61,131 bases of DNA, taken from assembly GCA_023230665.1 (NCBI GenBank), contig JALNWY010000002.1, positions 1 to 61,131 of the forward strand. The letters run 5' to 3'. The stretch's first letter is position 1, and every line of letters begins with the position of its first letter. The notes under the pieces are model-generated. The model was not told where the DNA came from. It was given only the letters and a program-made list of their open reading frames with translations, and ran no database searches. Positions 16,770 to 25,962 of the stretch are shown here, piece after piece. This DNA comes from Deltaproteobacteria bacterium. GTDB taxonomy: Bacteria > Desulfobacterota > Desulfomonilia > UBA1062. A program made the translations under genes and the position numbers.

Positions 16770-16865
16770 GATCCGGTGCGCGCGCAGCGAGGGAAAAAGC
16801 GCGCTATTCGGATCTTTTCCCTCGATTTATCATGAGTGTGCCCCGAAAGCGAGGGCTTGGGGCAC
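16770..16865 (+). terminator. Terminator region with competing hairpins
   Basis: GATCCG..GCGCGC pairs with GCGCGC..CGGATC followed by TTTT (16770-16818). The alternative stem CGAGGGAAAA / TTTTCCCTCG (16788-16797 with 16815-16824) uses the same bases. A third stem GTGCCCC / GGGGCAC lies at 16838-16865. The first can end the ychJ-like transcript. Whether the switching is regulatory is unknown. Confidence 0.5.
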
Positions 16866-16901
16866 CAACAGAGCAAGAAACCCCAATAGGAGGGCCTCTC
16901 C

Positions 16902-17555
16902 ATGTCAAAAGGTTTCAAGAAAATCCTGTCTTCGCGCATCACGATCTCCCTCCTCTACCGCTTCATCCGAGAGTATTCACGAACCTTCCGCCTCCAGGCG
17001 GAAAACGAGCGCGCATGGATGGATCATGTCGATTCCGGCGGTGCGGTGGTGCTGTGCTGCTGGCATCAGCAGTTCTTCTCCGCTATCAGGCACTTCAGGG
17101 ATTATCGCCACTACCATCCTTCGCTCATGATATCCAGGAGCGTTGACGGCGAGATCATCGCAGGGGTGGCCGAGAAAACCGGCTGGGACGTGGTGCGCGG
17201 CTCCTCGTCGAGAGGCGGCCGCGATGCACTGACCCGGATGGTGGAAAGGCTGAAGCTAAGGAGGGTCGCGGGACATATCGTGGACGGACCCCGGGGGCCG
17301 GCCGGGACCGTGAAGGCGGGGGTCATCCGCCTTGCCCAGCTCGGCGGGGCGGTCATCGCGCCCTTTTCCGTCCGGGCCGACCGGGCATGGCACTTCAACA
17401 GCTGGGACCGTTTCATGATACCCAAGCCCTTTGCCCGGGTCACGCTGCGGTTTGACGGCCTTTTCCCGGTCCCCTGCCCGTCTTCGCCCGAAGAGTTCGA
17501 AGAGCATCGTCTGAGGCTGGAAAAAATCATGCAGCCCGGGCTCATCCTCCCGTGA
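16902..17555 (+). CDS. DUF374 lysophospholipid acyltransferase-like protein
   Basis: The 217-residue product shows the DUF374 pattern: CCWHQQFF near residue 55, SRSVDGEIIA, VRGSSSRGG and HIVDGPRGPAG. The histidine in WHQ takes the place of the usual acyltransferase HX4D. Such proteins probably acylate lipid A precursors or other envelope lipids at the inner membrane. Translation starts at ATG 16902 with AGGAGG upstream. It stands between ychJ-like and chalcone-isomerase-like genes. Confidence 0.88.
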   Translation: MSKGFKKILSSRITISLLYRFIREYSRTFRLQAENERAWMDHVDSGGAVVLCCWHQQFFSAIRHFRDYRHYHPSLMISRSVDGEIIAGVAEKTGWDVVRGSSSRGGRDALTRMVERLKLRRVAGHIVDGPRGPAGTVKAGVIRLAQLGGAVIAPFSVRADRAWHFNSWDRFMIPKPFARVTLRFDGLFPVPCPSSPEEFEEHRLRLEKIMQPGLILP

Positions 17556-17637
17556 ATTCTCGCCTTCACTTTCTGGAAAAACCATGCTAGTTTATGGGGA
17601 ATAATTTCTTTGAGCTGCGTTTGTGCTAGAAAACACA

Positions 17638-17654
17638 TGCTTAGATACTAAGCA
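17638..17654. promoter_or_regulatory. Inverted repeat upstream of the chalcone-isomerase-like gene
   Basis: TGCTTA-GATAC-TAAGCA is a perfect 6-5-6 inverted repeat ending about 30 bases before the ATG. It could be an operator or an RNA hairpin in the leader. Confidence 0.35.
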
Positions 17655-17684
17655 GAGATAAAATCCAATTGTGAGGAGGGTATC

Positions 17685-18248
17685 ATGTTGAAGAAAGTGC
17701 TCGGAATTTTTTTGGCAACGGTCCTGTTCGTTTCCACAGGGTACGCACTGGAGGTTGGAAAGGTTAACGTGCCCGATTCCATCAGCGCCGGCGGCAGCGA
17801 TCTGGTGCTGAACGGGGCCGGCATACGGAGCAAATGGGGTCTCAAGCTCTACGTCGGCAGCCTTTTCCTCCCCCAGAAGAACACGGACGCCCAGGCCATC
17901 ATGGCTGCCGATGAACCCATGGCCATCAGGCTCAACATCATCTCCGGCCTGATCACCAGCGAAAAGATGATCACTGCCACGAGAGAAGGCTTCGAGAATG
18001 CCACGGGCGGCAACCTGGGCCCCATTGCAGGCGATGTCGAGACCTTTATCGCTGTTTTCAATGAGCCCATCAAGGAGGGAGATACTTTTGATCTCGTCTA
18101 TGCCCCCGAGAAAGGGGTGGAGGTCTTCAAGAACAGCAATCCTATTGCCGTTGTCGGAGACCTTGAATTCAAGAAGGCTCTCTTCGGGATCTGGATCTGC
18201 GACAAGCCGGCCCAAAAAAGCCTCAAAGAAGGCATGCTCGGCATGTAG
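17685..18248 (+). CDS. Exported chalcone-isomerase-like domain protein
   Basis: A 187-residue protein with a signal peptide cleaved after GYA (about residue 21). The chalcone-isomerase-like fold is suggested by LNGAGIRSKWGLKLYVGSLF near 45-64 and the later EPIKEGDTFDLVY and FKKALFGIWICDKP. Bacterial members are periplasmic and of unknown activity; they are not plant flavonoid enzymes. GAGGAGG-like sequence precedes the ATG. A strong terminator follows. Confidence 0.87.
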   Translation: MLKKVLGIFLATVLFVSTGYALEVGKVNVPDSISAGGSDLVLNGAGIRSKWGLKLYVGSLFLPQKNTDAQAIMAADEPMAIRLNIISGLITSEKMITATREGFENATGGNLGPIAGDVETFIAVFNEPIKEGDTFDLVYAPEKGVEVFKNSNPIAVVGDLEFKKALFGIWICDKPAQKSLKEGMLGM

Positions 18249-18274
18249 CCGGCCAGGCCCGCAAGCATGAATCA

Positions 18275-18312
18275 GAGGCTTTCAGGGCTCACCGCCCTGA
18301 AAGCCTCTTTCC
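18275..18312 (+). terminator. Strong Rho-independent terminator
   Basis: A perfect 13-base stem GAGGCTTTCAGGG / CCCTGAAAGCCTC with a seven-base loop followed by TTTCC. It ends the chalcone-isomerase-like transcript. Confidence 0.85.
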
Positions 18313-18422
18313 ATTCAATTTCACCTGCATCTTCAAGGTTCCTCCCCTTTTTTCCGAAATGCACTCCCATGAACAGGACTCGGATGAACCATATGAATGA
18401 TCTGCCCGCACATACTTTGCAG

Positions 18423-18450
18423 TTGCCAGAAGAGAAAATCCTGCTAGGAT
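18423..18450 (+). promoter_or_regulatory. Candidate extended -10 promoter
   Basis: TTGCCA, 16 bases, TGC-TAGGAT. The predicted start would lie almost on the ATG at 18459, so the mRNA would be leaderless or the site is not the true promoter. Confidence 0.3.
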
Positions 18451-18458
18451 AAGGTGCC

Positions 18459-19562
18459 ATGAAAACATTTATCCGGCAGCTGCTGAAGCGGTATTTTTCC
18501 GATCCTCAGGTAATCATTCTGATCTTCCTCCTCCTGGCGGGACTCGTATTCATACTTCTCCTCGGCAACATGCTGCTGCCTGTCCTTGTGGCCATCATCA
18601 TCGCCTACCTTCTCGACGGAGTGGTAACTTGGCTCCAACGTTTCGGCCTGCCCAGAAACGCCGCAGTGATCATCGTGTTCACGTGCTTCATTGCACTGGT
18701 CGCCGTGCTGCTCATCGGGCTGCTCCCGCACATATCCCGGCAGATCGCCCAGCTCGTTCAGGAACTCCCCGCCATGCTGGCAAAGGGACAGAGGGAACTT
18801 CTCAAGCTCCCGGAAAAATACCCTGATTTCTTCTCCCACGAGCGCATCAGCCAGATATTCACCTATACCGGCTCGCATATCGGAGGGTTGGGCCAGCATG
18901 TGCTCTCATTCTCCCTGTCGTCGGTCCGGAGCATCATTACACTGCTGGTGTATCTGGTCCTCGTGCCCTTCCTGGTGTTCTTCTTTCTCAAGGACAAGCA
19001 TCTCATACTCCAGTGGGCCAAGGACCTCCTGCCGGAGCAGCGCGCTCTCACCATCAGTGTATGGGTGGAGGTGAACCAGCAGTTTGCAAACTATGTCAGG
19101 GGAAAGATCTGGGAGATCGTCATCATCTGGGCGATCTGTTATGTGGTGTTCTCCTTCATGGGCTTGAAATTCGCCATGTTTCTGTCGTTCTTCGTGGGTC
19201 TCGCGGACCTGGTTCCCTATGTCGGGTCCACGATCATGGCATTCCCGGTTGCGCTCATCGCCTTTTTCCAGTGGGGCCTCGACTGGCAGTTCGTCTATAT
19301 ACTCATCGCATACGGCATCATCCAGACCTTTGACGGCAACATCCTGGCCCCCCTCCTGTTTTCAGAGGCGGTCAGCCTGCATCCGGTAGCCATCATCGTG
19401 GCCCTGCTCTTCTTCGGCGGTCTCTGGGGCGTCTGGGGGCTCATCTTCGCGGTGCCCCTGGCCACTCTTGTTCATGCGGTATCTAAGGCCTGGACCAGCA
19501 GCCTCACTAGGCCCATTCCCGTAAGCGTGGAGCAGAAAACCGCCGAGACCATCCCAGGCTGA
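18459..19562 (+). CDS. AI-2E family transporter (PerM/YdiK type)
   Basis: The 367-residue product has about eight membrane helices, with the paired N-terminal helices, a central amphipathic region and the conserved FVGLADLVPYVGSTI motif near residue 245 typical of AI-2E/UPF0118 exporters. Some relatives export autoinducer-2, others move Na+/H+. The substrate here is unknown. It is flanked by terminators and appears monocistronic. Confidence 0.9.
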   Translation: MKTFIRQLLKRYFSDPQVIILIFLLLAGLVFILLLGNMLLPVLVAIIIAYLLDGVVTWLQRFGLPRNAAVIIVFTCFIALVAVLLIGLLPHISRQIAQLVQELPAMLAKGQRELLKLPEKYPDFFSHERISQIFTYTGSHIGGLGQHVLSFSLSSVRSIITLLVYLVLVPFLVFFFLKDKHLILQWAKDLLPEQRALTISVWVEVNQQFANYVRGKIWEIVIIWAICYVVFSFMGLKFAMFLSFFVGLADLVPYVGSTIMAFPVALIAFFQWGLDWQFVYILIAYGIIQTFDGNILAPLLFSEAVSLHPVAIIVALLFFGGLWGVWGLIFAVPLATLVHAVSKAWTSSLTRPIPVSVEQKTAETIPG

Positions 19563-19758
19563 TCCCCGCATATAAACCAGGCCTTCCGCACGAGCAGGGC
19601 CCGGGTGCGCCCTTGTTGTTCAAAAAATCCGTGCTCATAAAAAAATACCAACGGCCCGATAAGACACGATAGAAACGGGGGGATTTATTTTTTTGTCCCA
19701 AGAGACGATGAGTGGATATGAATGATGGTGCCCAAACGTTGAGGATTAAGCCGCAAGA

Positions 19759-21240
19759 ATGACGCATACGCCGACCTTTCTCAAAAAATTGCGGATACTC
19801 ATCGTGGATGATTCTGCAGTGGTCAGGGGCGTCCTCGCCAAGGAACTCCTGCGATCCGGTGTCGAGGTGACCCAGGCCGAGAACGGGCAGCAGGCGCTCG
19901 ATATCGCGCTGTGCAAGGAGTTCGACCTGATCATCACCGATGTGGAGATGCCCTGCATGAACGGGATCGAGCTCTGCAGACGGCTGAAATCCAATCCCCG
20001 GACCCAGCAGACGCCTATCGTCATCCTGAGCTCTCTGGACAGCGAAGAAGACATCAAAAAAGGCTACAAGGCCGGCGCCGTCACCTACATCACCAAGGCT
20101 CAGGCCAAGGAATCCCTGATCGAAACCATCGAGACCGTGCTCCAGAAAACGACCTTTCAGCGGGGAAGGACTATCCTCGTGGTGGACGACTCTTCCACAG
20201 TGAGGACCCTGGTGGAAAAGGGTCTCAAGGAGGTGGGTTTCAAGGTGGTGAAGGCGGAAAACGGCAGGCTCGCCCTTGATGTTCTCAAACGCGAGCATCC
20301 GGACCTCATTCTCAGCGATATCGACATGCCCGAGATGAACGGAGAGGAATTCTGCCAGGCCGTACACGCCGACCCCCAGCTTGGCGCCATTCCTTTCGTG
20401 GTCATGAGCGCGAACGACGACCGCCCCATCATGCGCCGCATGCTCCAGCTCGGGGCTGATGCGTATCTGGTGAAACCCTTCAACATCGACCAGTTGGTCA
20501 TAACCGTGGAGAAGCTGCTTTCCGACAAGCTGCTCATCCTCCATAAGGAGAAAGAGCGTCTGGAGACCGAGCAAAAGCTCATCCTGGCGAGCATCACCTC
20601 GCTGTGCTGCGCGCTGGAGGCCCGCGACTCCTATACCAGGGGGCATTCGGAGGCAGTGTCGTACATCGCAACTAGAATCGCCATGGAAATGGGCATGAGC
20701 CAGGAGGAGGTCGACCTTGTAAAGCTCGGCGGCAAGCTGCACGACCTGGGGAAAATCGGTGTGCTGGACAGCGTACTGCTCAAACCCGGCAAGCTCAGCG
20801 ACGACGAATTCGCCATTATCAAGCGCCATCCGGTGATCGGCGCGGATATCCTCAGGCCGGTGCCGAGCCTCGCTAAGATCCTCCCCATCGTGCTCCATCA
20901 CCACGAGCGTTTCGACGGCAAAGGATATCCCCAAGGGCTCAAAGGCGAGGATATCCCCCTGTGGGCCAGAATCACCGCAGTGGGCGACACCTATCACGCG
21001 CTCACGAGCGACCGCCCCTATCGCAAGGGCATGGACAGGGACGAGGCCCTCCAGATCATCGAGAGCGTGAGCGGAAGCCAGCTCTGCCCCGCCTGTGTGG
21101 ATGTCTTTCTCAAAATGGAGCTCTGGCTGGGGGACCATAGCGCTGAAGAGCCGATCCAGCCCTGTCCGGAGGAGGAGAAGCCCTCTAGAGAGAATCTCAT
21201 CGTGCTGCCCAATGCACGGGCCGCACGCACCCGCACGTGA
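19759..21240 (+). CDS. Response regulator with two receiver domains and HD-GYP phosphodiesterase
   Basis: The 493-residue cytoplasmic protein has REC1 (about 11-128, phospho-Asp D61), REC2 (about 137-255, phospho-Asp D187, LVKPF), a coiled linker and an HD-GYP domain (about 275-450). H328-D329 (KLHDLGKIGV) and the GYP signature HHERFDGKGYP (381-391) are intact, so cyclic di-GMP hydrolysis is likely. Two receivers allow input from two kinases or internal competition. No kinase gene lies next to it. The start lacks a clear ribosome site; ATG 19759 is the first that keeps the full REC1. Confidence 0.92.
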   Translation: MTHTPTFLKKLRILIVDDSAVVRGVLAKELLRSGVEVTQAENGQQALDIALCKEFDLIITDVEMPCMNGIELCRRLKSNPRTQQTPIVILSSLDSEEDIKKGYKAGAVTYITKAQAKESLIETIETVLQKTTFQRGRTILVVDDSSTVRTLVEKGLKEVGFKVVKAENGRLALDVLKREHPDLILSDIDMPEMNGEEFCQAVHADPQLGAIPFVVMSANDDRPIMRRMLQLGADAYLVKPFNIDQLVITVEKLLSDKLLILHKEKERLETEQKLILASITSLCCALEARDSYTRGHSEAVSYIATRIAMEMGMSQEEVDLVKLGGKLHDLGKIGVLDSVLLKPGKLSDDEFAIIKRHPVIGADILRPVPSLAKILPIVLHHHERFDGKGYPQGLKGEDIPLWARITAVGDTYHALTSDRPYRKGMDRDEALQIIESVSGSQLCPACVDVFLKMELWLGDHSAEEPIQPCPEEEKPSRENLIVLPNARAARTRT

Positions 21241-21376
21241 GGCTGAAAAACCGGGGGAACACAGGTTTCATCCCTGCCGCCGTCGCAGGCCGGAAAGAAA
21301 GAATTTGCATTTGTCTTGTGTTTTCACTATTAATCTGTTCCATTGTGGAAACGATATTCTACCAGAGGTTGCGGGC

Positions 21377-22708
21377 ATGAGAAGAGACATTGTTCACGAA
21401 GGATCAGACCAGCTGACGTATGAGATCCGGGAGATTGTCGCTGTAGCGGATGTATTGAAAAAATACGGGGTCCAGATCACCTGGGAGAACATCGGCGATC
21501 CCATTCAAAAAGGCGAGAAGCTCCCCCAGTGGATCAAGGACATTATCATCGACCTCGTGTCGGACGACAGAACCTATGGCTACGTGGCTACCCAGGGCGT
21601 GCCGGAAACACGGGAGTTCCTCGCGCAGGAGGTGAACGGGCGCGGCGGGTATCAGATCACCAAAGACGACATCGTGTTCTTCAACGGTCTGGGCGATGCC
21701 GTTGCAAAGGTATTCAACCTCATGAAACGGGAGTCGCGGGTCATCGGGCCCTCCCCGGCCTACTCGACTCATTCTTCCGCCGAGGCCGCCCATTCGGGCT
21801 ACGAGCACCTCACCTATGAGCTGGACCCGGAAAACAAATGGCTTCCCGACCTGGACGATCTCGAGAAGAAGATCAGATACAACGACTCTATCGCGGGCAT
21901 CCTCATCATCAATCCCGACAATCCCACGGGCGCCGTATACCCCCGGGAGATACTGGAGCAGATGGTGGATATCGCCCGGCGGTACCGGGTGTTCATGATC
22001 TGCGACGAAATATACAGCAACTTGGTCTATGATGCCCACAAGACCACCCATTTAAGCGAGGTGATCGAGGAGATCCCGGGCATAGCTCTGCGGGGCATCT
22101 CCAAGGAGGTGCCGTGGCCCGGGTCCCGATGCGGGTGGATCGAGGTGTTCAACCAGGACAAGCTCAACTTCAAACGCTACGTCAAAAGCCTGATAAACGC
22201 CAAGATGCTTGAGGTCTGCTCCACAAGTCTTCCCCAATACGCCATACCCCGCATCCTGGGAGACCCCAGATACCTGGGCCACCTCCAGCGGAGGCGGGCC
22301 ATATACGAAGAGCGGGCCGAGGAGGCGTGGAAATCCTTCTTGGATGTCCCGGGCGTGATGGTCAACAAGCCGCAGGGCGCCTTCTACATGACCGTGCTCT
22401 TCAAAGACAACGTGCTGAACGACCGGCAGAGCCTCTCCATCCCGGACGCGAAAATCCGCAGGTTCATCGAAGACAAAGTCAAGGGCGTGAAGCCGGACAA
22501 GCGTTTCGTGTACTATCTCCTGGGCGCCACCGGCATCTGCGTAGTCCCCTTGACAGGATTCTGCTGCGACAAACAGGGCTTCCGGCTGACCCTGCTGGAA
22601 ACGGATGACGAAAAGCGCGCGTGGACATGGCATACCATCGCAGAAAGCATCAGAGCCTACCTCGATTCCACCACCAGGACAAACGTTTCGTCTCGTTCCG
22701 CGATCTAG
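21377..22708 (+). CDS. Class I/II PLP-dependent aminotransferase (alanine-transaminase-like)
   Basis: The 443-residue fold-type I enzyme has NPDNPTG (179-185), D210 in ICDEIY and the PLP lysine K243 in GISKEVPWPGSR. The SKE..PG(S/W)R pattern and overall length match the AlaA-like subgroup that makes alanine from pyruvate and glutamate. The ATG at 21377 is preferred; the frame is open far upstream but overlaps the HD-GYP gene. A palindrome CCCATGATCATGGG sits just after the stop (22711-22724). Confidence 0.88.
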   Translation: MRRDIVHEGSDQLTYEIREIVAVADVLKKYGVQITWENIGDPIQKGEKLPQWIKDIIIDLVSDDRTYGYVATQGVPETREFLAQEVNGRGGYQITKDDIVFFNGLGDAVAKVFNLMKRESRVIGPSPAYSTHSSAEAAHSGYEHLTYELDPENKWLPDLDDLEKKIRYNDSIAGILIINPDNPTGAVYPREILEQMVDIARRYRVFMICDEIYSNLVYDAHKTTHLSEVIEEIPGIALRGISKEVPWPGSRCGWIEVFNQDKLNFKRYVKSLINAKMLEVCSTSLPQYAIPRILGDPRYLGHLQRRRAIYEERAEEAWKSFLDVPGVMVNKPQGAFYMTVLFKDNVLNDRQSLSIPDAKIRRFIEDKVKGVKPDKRFVYYLLGATGICVVPLTGFCCDKQGFRLTLLETDDEKRAWTWHTIAESIRAYLDSTTRTNVSSRSAI

Positions 22709-22785
22709 CCCCCATGATCATGGGAGGCATGTAACCGGGTTCGACTGTTGCGGGTATTCCTGAGCAGCCAGGGGCCCGGGAAAGA

Positions 22786-23733
22786 GTGAGGGCGTTTCCT
22801 TTGAACGTGAGGATCTCACAGGAAAGGATCGAGTTTCAGTCGCTGGGCCAGCAGATTGCCGGAGTGCTCTTCCTGCCCGGGGGCCAGGGCCTGTTTCCCG
22901 CGCTGGTGGTCTCGCACGGCTACATGGACTTCAAGGAGAACTATGTCGAGCTCTGCGGGTATCTTGCGCAACGCGGCATCGCATCACTGGTCATGGACAT
23001 GCACGGCCATGGCGAGAGCGGCGGCGAGCGTTACCACATCCATCTGGACGAATGGATCGCTGATATTTGTGCGGCCCTGGATACGCTCCAGGCGCATCCG
23101 TCCATCGACCCGGAGTGCCTGGGCGCCTTCGGCCTTTCTTCAGGCGGTACTGCCATACTCGAAGCCGCCCTGGTAGACCCGAGAATACGTGCCCTGATCA
23201 CCCTGGACGCGACTGTCAGGCCGGTCTTGAGCGTGCCCGAGCGGATCGGCATGGGAATCCTCTCTGCGCTGGGAAGAATCAAGTATTTCCTTACGGGCAG
23301 GGATCTGAGGATCTCCCTTGTCCGCGAGGCAGGCAAGGTGGAAGCTGCACACGATCCCGAGGTCAACGAACAGTGGTTCAGCAACCCCCGGGTCGTCGAG
23401 ATGTGGTCATCCTTTCCCTTTCCCGGCTCCGAGGCATCCGTGGACGTGGACACCCTCACCCGGGTCCACCGGATCACGGTCCCGACACTCGTGCTCCACG
23501 GCGCACAGGACAGGGTGGACAGCCCTCAAACCGCTCGTATGCTCTTCGATGCCCTGACCTGCCCCAAGGAACTGCACATCATCGAGGGTAACGGCCATCT
23601 CGGCCATCTGGACCGGAACAGAGATAGGGTGATGGAACTGACCGCAGGCTGGGCCCTGAGCCGACTGAAAAGCTCCTGCAGGCAGTCCGGGGAATGCGCC
23701 TGCGGATCATCCCGGAAAAGGGGCGTGGAATGA
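22786..23733 (+). CDS. Alpha/beta hydrolase
   Basis: The 315-residue product has the oxyanion-type strand ALVVSHGYMDFKENY, the nucleophile elbow GLSSGG near residue 122, an acidic residue in LVLHGAQDRVD and the catalytic histidine in GNGHLGHLD. It is an esterase/lipase-like or acyl-peptidase-like enzyme of unknown substrate. The start could be GTG 22786 or TTG 22801 (which has GAGGG at good distance). The stop overlaps the next gene by ATGA. Confidence 0.85.
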   Translation: MRAFPLNVRISQERIEFQSLGQQIAGVLFLPGGQGLFPALVVSHGYMDFKENYVELCGYLAQRGIASLVMDMHGHGESGGERYHIHLDEWIADICAALDTLQAHPSIDPECLGAFGLSSGGTAILEAALVDPRIRALITLDATVRPVLSVPERIGMGILSALGRIKYFLTGRDLRISLVREAGKVEAAHDPEVNEQWFSNPRVVEMWSSFPFPGSEASVDVDTLTRVHRITVPTLVLHGAQDRVDSPQTARMLFDALTCPKELHIIEGNGHLGHLDRNRDRVMELTAGWALSRLKSSCRQSGECACGSSRKRGVE

Positions 23734-23978
23734 AGACAACCGGAAAACTGTCGACAACAGGGTTTATCACCGTCTTTTCCCTTGCAGGGGCCCTGATCTT
23801 CACCGGATGCGAGGGCAGCGAGACCAAGAGAGCGGCGGAAGAAACCGTCAAGGAGCTCAGCGGCGCAGAACTCATCGATAAGGGCGAGAAGCTCAAGCAG
23901 CAGATCAAAGACCTCAATGCAGAGGATGTCCGCAGGATTCAGGAAGATCTTTCCCGCGGCGTTTACAGGGATGAATAA
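23730..23978 (+). CDS. Small putative lipoprotein
   Basis: The 82-residue product starts within the ATGA overlap with the hydrolase gene. Its signal peptide ends in the lipobox IFTGC, followed by a charged helical segment (KRAAEETVKELSGAEL, KLKQQIKDLNAEDV) that may form a coiled coil. Overlap implies translational coupling to the hydrolase. Function unknown. Confidence 0.75.
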   Translation: MKTTGKLSTTGFITVFSLAGALIFTGCEGSETKRAAEETVKELSGAELIDKGEKLKQQIKDLNAEDVRRIQEDLSRGVYRDE

Positions 23979-24094
23979 AGCATCCCTGCCGCAAGCAGCG
24001 GGGTATTGAAGGCCTGACATGGAAATGGCGCACCGCCGGGGCCACGATCGCAGCACAACGGGAAAAGGCGCTGTATAAAGAGGGGGGGGTAATC

Positions 24095-24886
24095 ATGAAA
24101 AATACCGATCGTGTAGTCTGGATCACCGGCGCCTCGTCGGGCATCGGAGAGGCCCTGGCATACGCATACAGCGAAAAAGGTGCCCGCCTGATCCTTTCCT
24201 CACGCAATGAAGCAAGGCTCCGCGAGGTCCGGGATCGGTGCGCGGAGCCCGGGAGTCATCTCGTGGTTCCCCTCGATCTGCGGGATACGCCGTGCGTTGG
24301 AGCGGGATGTGCAGAGGTACTCAAACATATGGGGCACGTGGACATCCTGATCAACAACGGAGGCGTTTCTCAGCGAAGCCTTGCTATGGAAACCCCCCTG
24401 GACATAGACCGGATGATCATGGAGACGAATTTCTTCGGCACCGTGACCCTGACCAAGGCGGTCCTCCCTTCCATGGCGCAACAGCGCTCTGGCCGTATCG
24501 TGGTCATCAGCAGCCTGGTCGGCAGGTTCGGCACCCCGCTGAGATCGGCGTATTCTGCGTCAAAGCACGCCCTGCACGGGTTTTTCGAAAGTCTGAGGGC
24601 CGAGGTGTGGGGTCTGGGGATCGGGGTTACCCTGGTGTGTCCGGGTTTTATCCGGACCAACATCTCCGTCAATGCCCTCACCGGAGACGGCAGCCCCCAG
24701 GGAACCATGGACGAGGCACAGGCACACGGCATGCCGCCCGATGCATGCGCCCGGAAGATCATCGCTGCGGTTGAGAAGGGAAAACCAGAGGTGTACATCG
24801 GAGGCAGAGAACTGATGGGGGTGTACATCAAGAAGTTCGCGCCGGGATTGTTCGACCGCATCATCAGAAAGGCCAGGGTCACCTAG
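24095..24886 (+). CDS. Short-chain dehydrogenase/reductase (DHRS7-like)
   Basis: The 263-residue product has the cofactor loop TGASSGIG, NNGGVSQRS after strand 4, the catalytic serine in VISSLVG and YSASKHAL as the Tyr/Lys pair. The pattern of NGGVSQRS with a C-terminal YIGGRELMGVY fits the DHRS7 subgroup that reduces lipid or steroid-like ketones. GAGGGGGG precedes the ATG. Confidence 0.9.
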   Translation: MKNTDRVVWITGASSGIGEALAYAYSEKGARLILSSRNEARLREVRDRCAEPGSHLVVPLDLRDTPCVGAGCAEVLKHMGHVDILINNGGVSQRSLAMETPLDIDRMIMETNFFGTVTLTKAVLPSMAQQRSGRIVVISSLVGRFGTPLRSAYSASKHALHGFFESLRAEVWGLGIGVTLVCPGFIRTNISVNALTGDGSPQGTMDEAQAHGMPPDACARKIIAAVEKGKPEVYIGGRELMGVYIKKFAPGLFDRIIRKARVT

Positions 24887-25065
24887 GGCCGGCCCTCCTT
24901 AAGGGAAGCGTTGCCGGCAGGCAGGGAAGGATCCTTCTTATCCAGGGTCATACGGCACTCAATTTTCTCTCCTGCCTACCGATAACCACTGTATGCGGTT
25001 TTTTAAGCATCCCTCATGCGCCGGGATATCTCGCTGATTTGGAATCATGTTTATTGAGTGAAAGG

Positions 25066-25962
25066 ATGAGTGGACAGATGATCATCAGAGAGAAGGTGGC
25101 TGATTGCATTCAGAGCATGGACTCGGCAATGCTGAGCATGCCCGTGGATATCAGCCGGATCGTTCTGATGGCCGGAAGCCGTGACGCGAGCGCCGATGAG
25201 CTCGCCCGGTTTCTATCCGATCACCGGCCCCTCTCGGCCAGAATCGTGAAGATAGCGAACTCTCCTTGCTTCGGCCGCTGCGGGGACATCGATTCCATGA
25301 GCAGCGCCATTATCCAAACCGGGTTCCGCGAGATCGCGGCGATTGCCCTGTGCTCGAGCATCTTCACTGTGCTCTCCAGCGCGGGCACATGCTCCAATGT
25401 CGAACAGGACCGGATCTGGAAGCACGACATCGGGGCGGGCCTTTCAGTGAATCTCGTGGCAAAGAGTGCCCACGCACCGATCGACGGGTTTTCCATGCTC
25501 ACGGGTCTGCTTCACGATATCGGGAAGATCGTTTTCCATCTCTGCCTCCCTGACGAGTATCAGGAGGTTCTCCAGTGCCATCAGGCAGACCCGGTGTCCC
25601 TCCACCGAGTGGAGAGAGAACTTCTGGGTATCGACCATGGCGAAGCGGCATATCAGCTGCTTACACGCTGGAATTTCCCCGATTTCGTCTGCATGCCTGT
25701 CCGCTACCATCATGACCTGGCCCGGTGCCCCTTCGAATACTTTCGCCAGGCCATGATCCTGCATCTTGCAGACTATCTCGCCCTCCGGGCCGGCATAGGG
25801 TATAGCGGCAACATCAATCCCGAAATAAACGCAGGGGTAATGGCCACCATGGGCCTTTCGGAGACTCGGGTGGATGAACTCACAGAACAGGTGGAAGCCA
25901 TGAGCCTCCAGGCAGACTATTTCTTCGAAGCGCTAAAGGATGGAACAAAGAGAGATCACTGA
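25066..25962 (+). CDS. HDOD domain signalling protein
   Basis: The 298-residue product has the HDOD fold: ARIVKIANSPCFGR near residue 65, IIQTGFREIAAIAL, and the partly kept HD pair in GLLHDIGKIVF near 160. HDOD proteins act in chemosensory, c-di-GMP or cell-cycle signalling, usually without hydrolase activity. The start could be ATG 25066 or a nearby TTG/ATG; none has ideal spacing. The stop overlaps the malate dehydrogenase start by one base (TGATG). Confidence 0.87.
   Translation: MSGQMIIREKVADCIQSMDSAMLSMPVDISRIVLMAGSRDASADELARFLSDHRPLSARIVKIANSPCFGRCGDIDSMSSAIIQTGFREIAAIALCSSIFTVLSSAGTCSNVEQDRIWKHDIGAGLSVNLVAKSAHAPIDGFSMLTGLLHDIGKIVFHLCLPDEYQEVLQCHQADPVSLHRVERELLGIDHGEAAYQLLTRWNFPDFVCMPVRYHHDLARCPFEYFRQAMILHLADYLALRAGIGYSGNINPEINAGVMATMGLSETRVDELTEQVEAMSLQADYFFEALKDGTKRDH

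Noticed and set aside
19507..21138. A 543-codon minus-strand frame
   Set aside because: Complete antisense shadow of the receiver/HD-GYP gene, whose motifs are clear.
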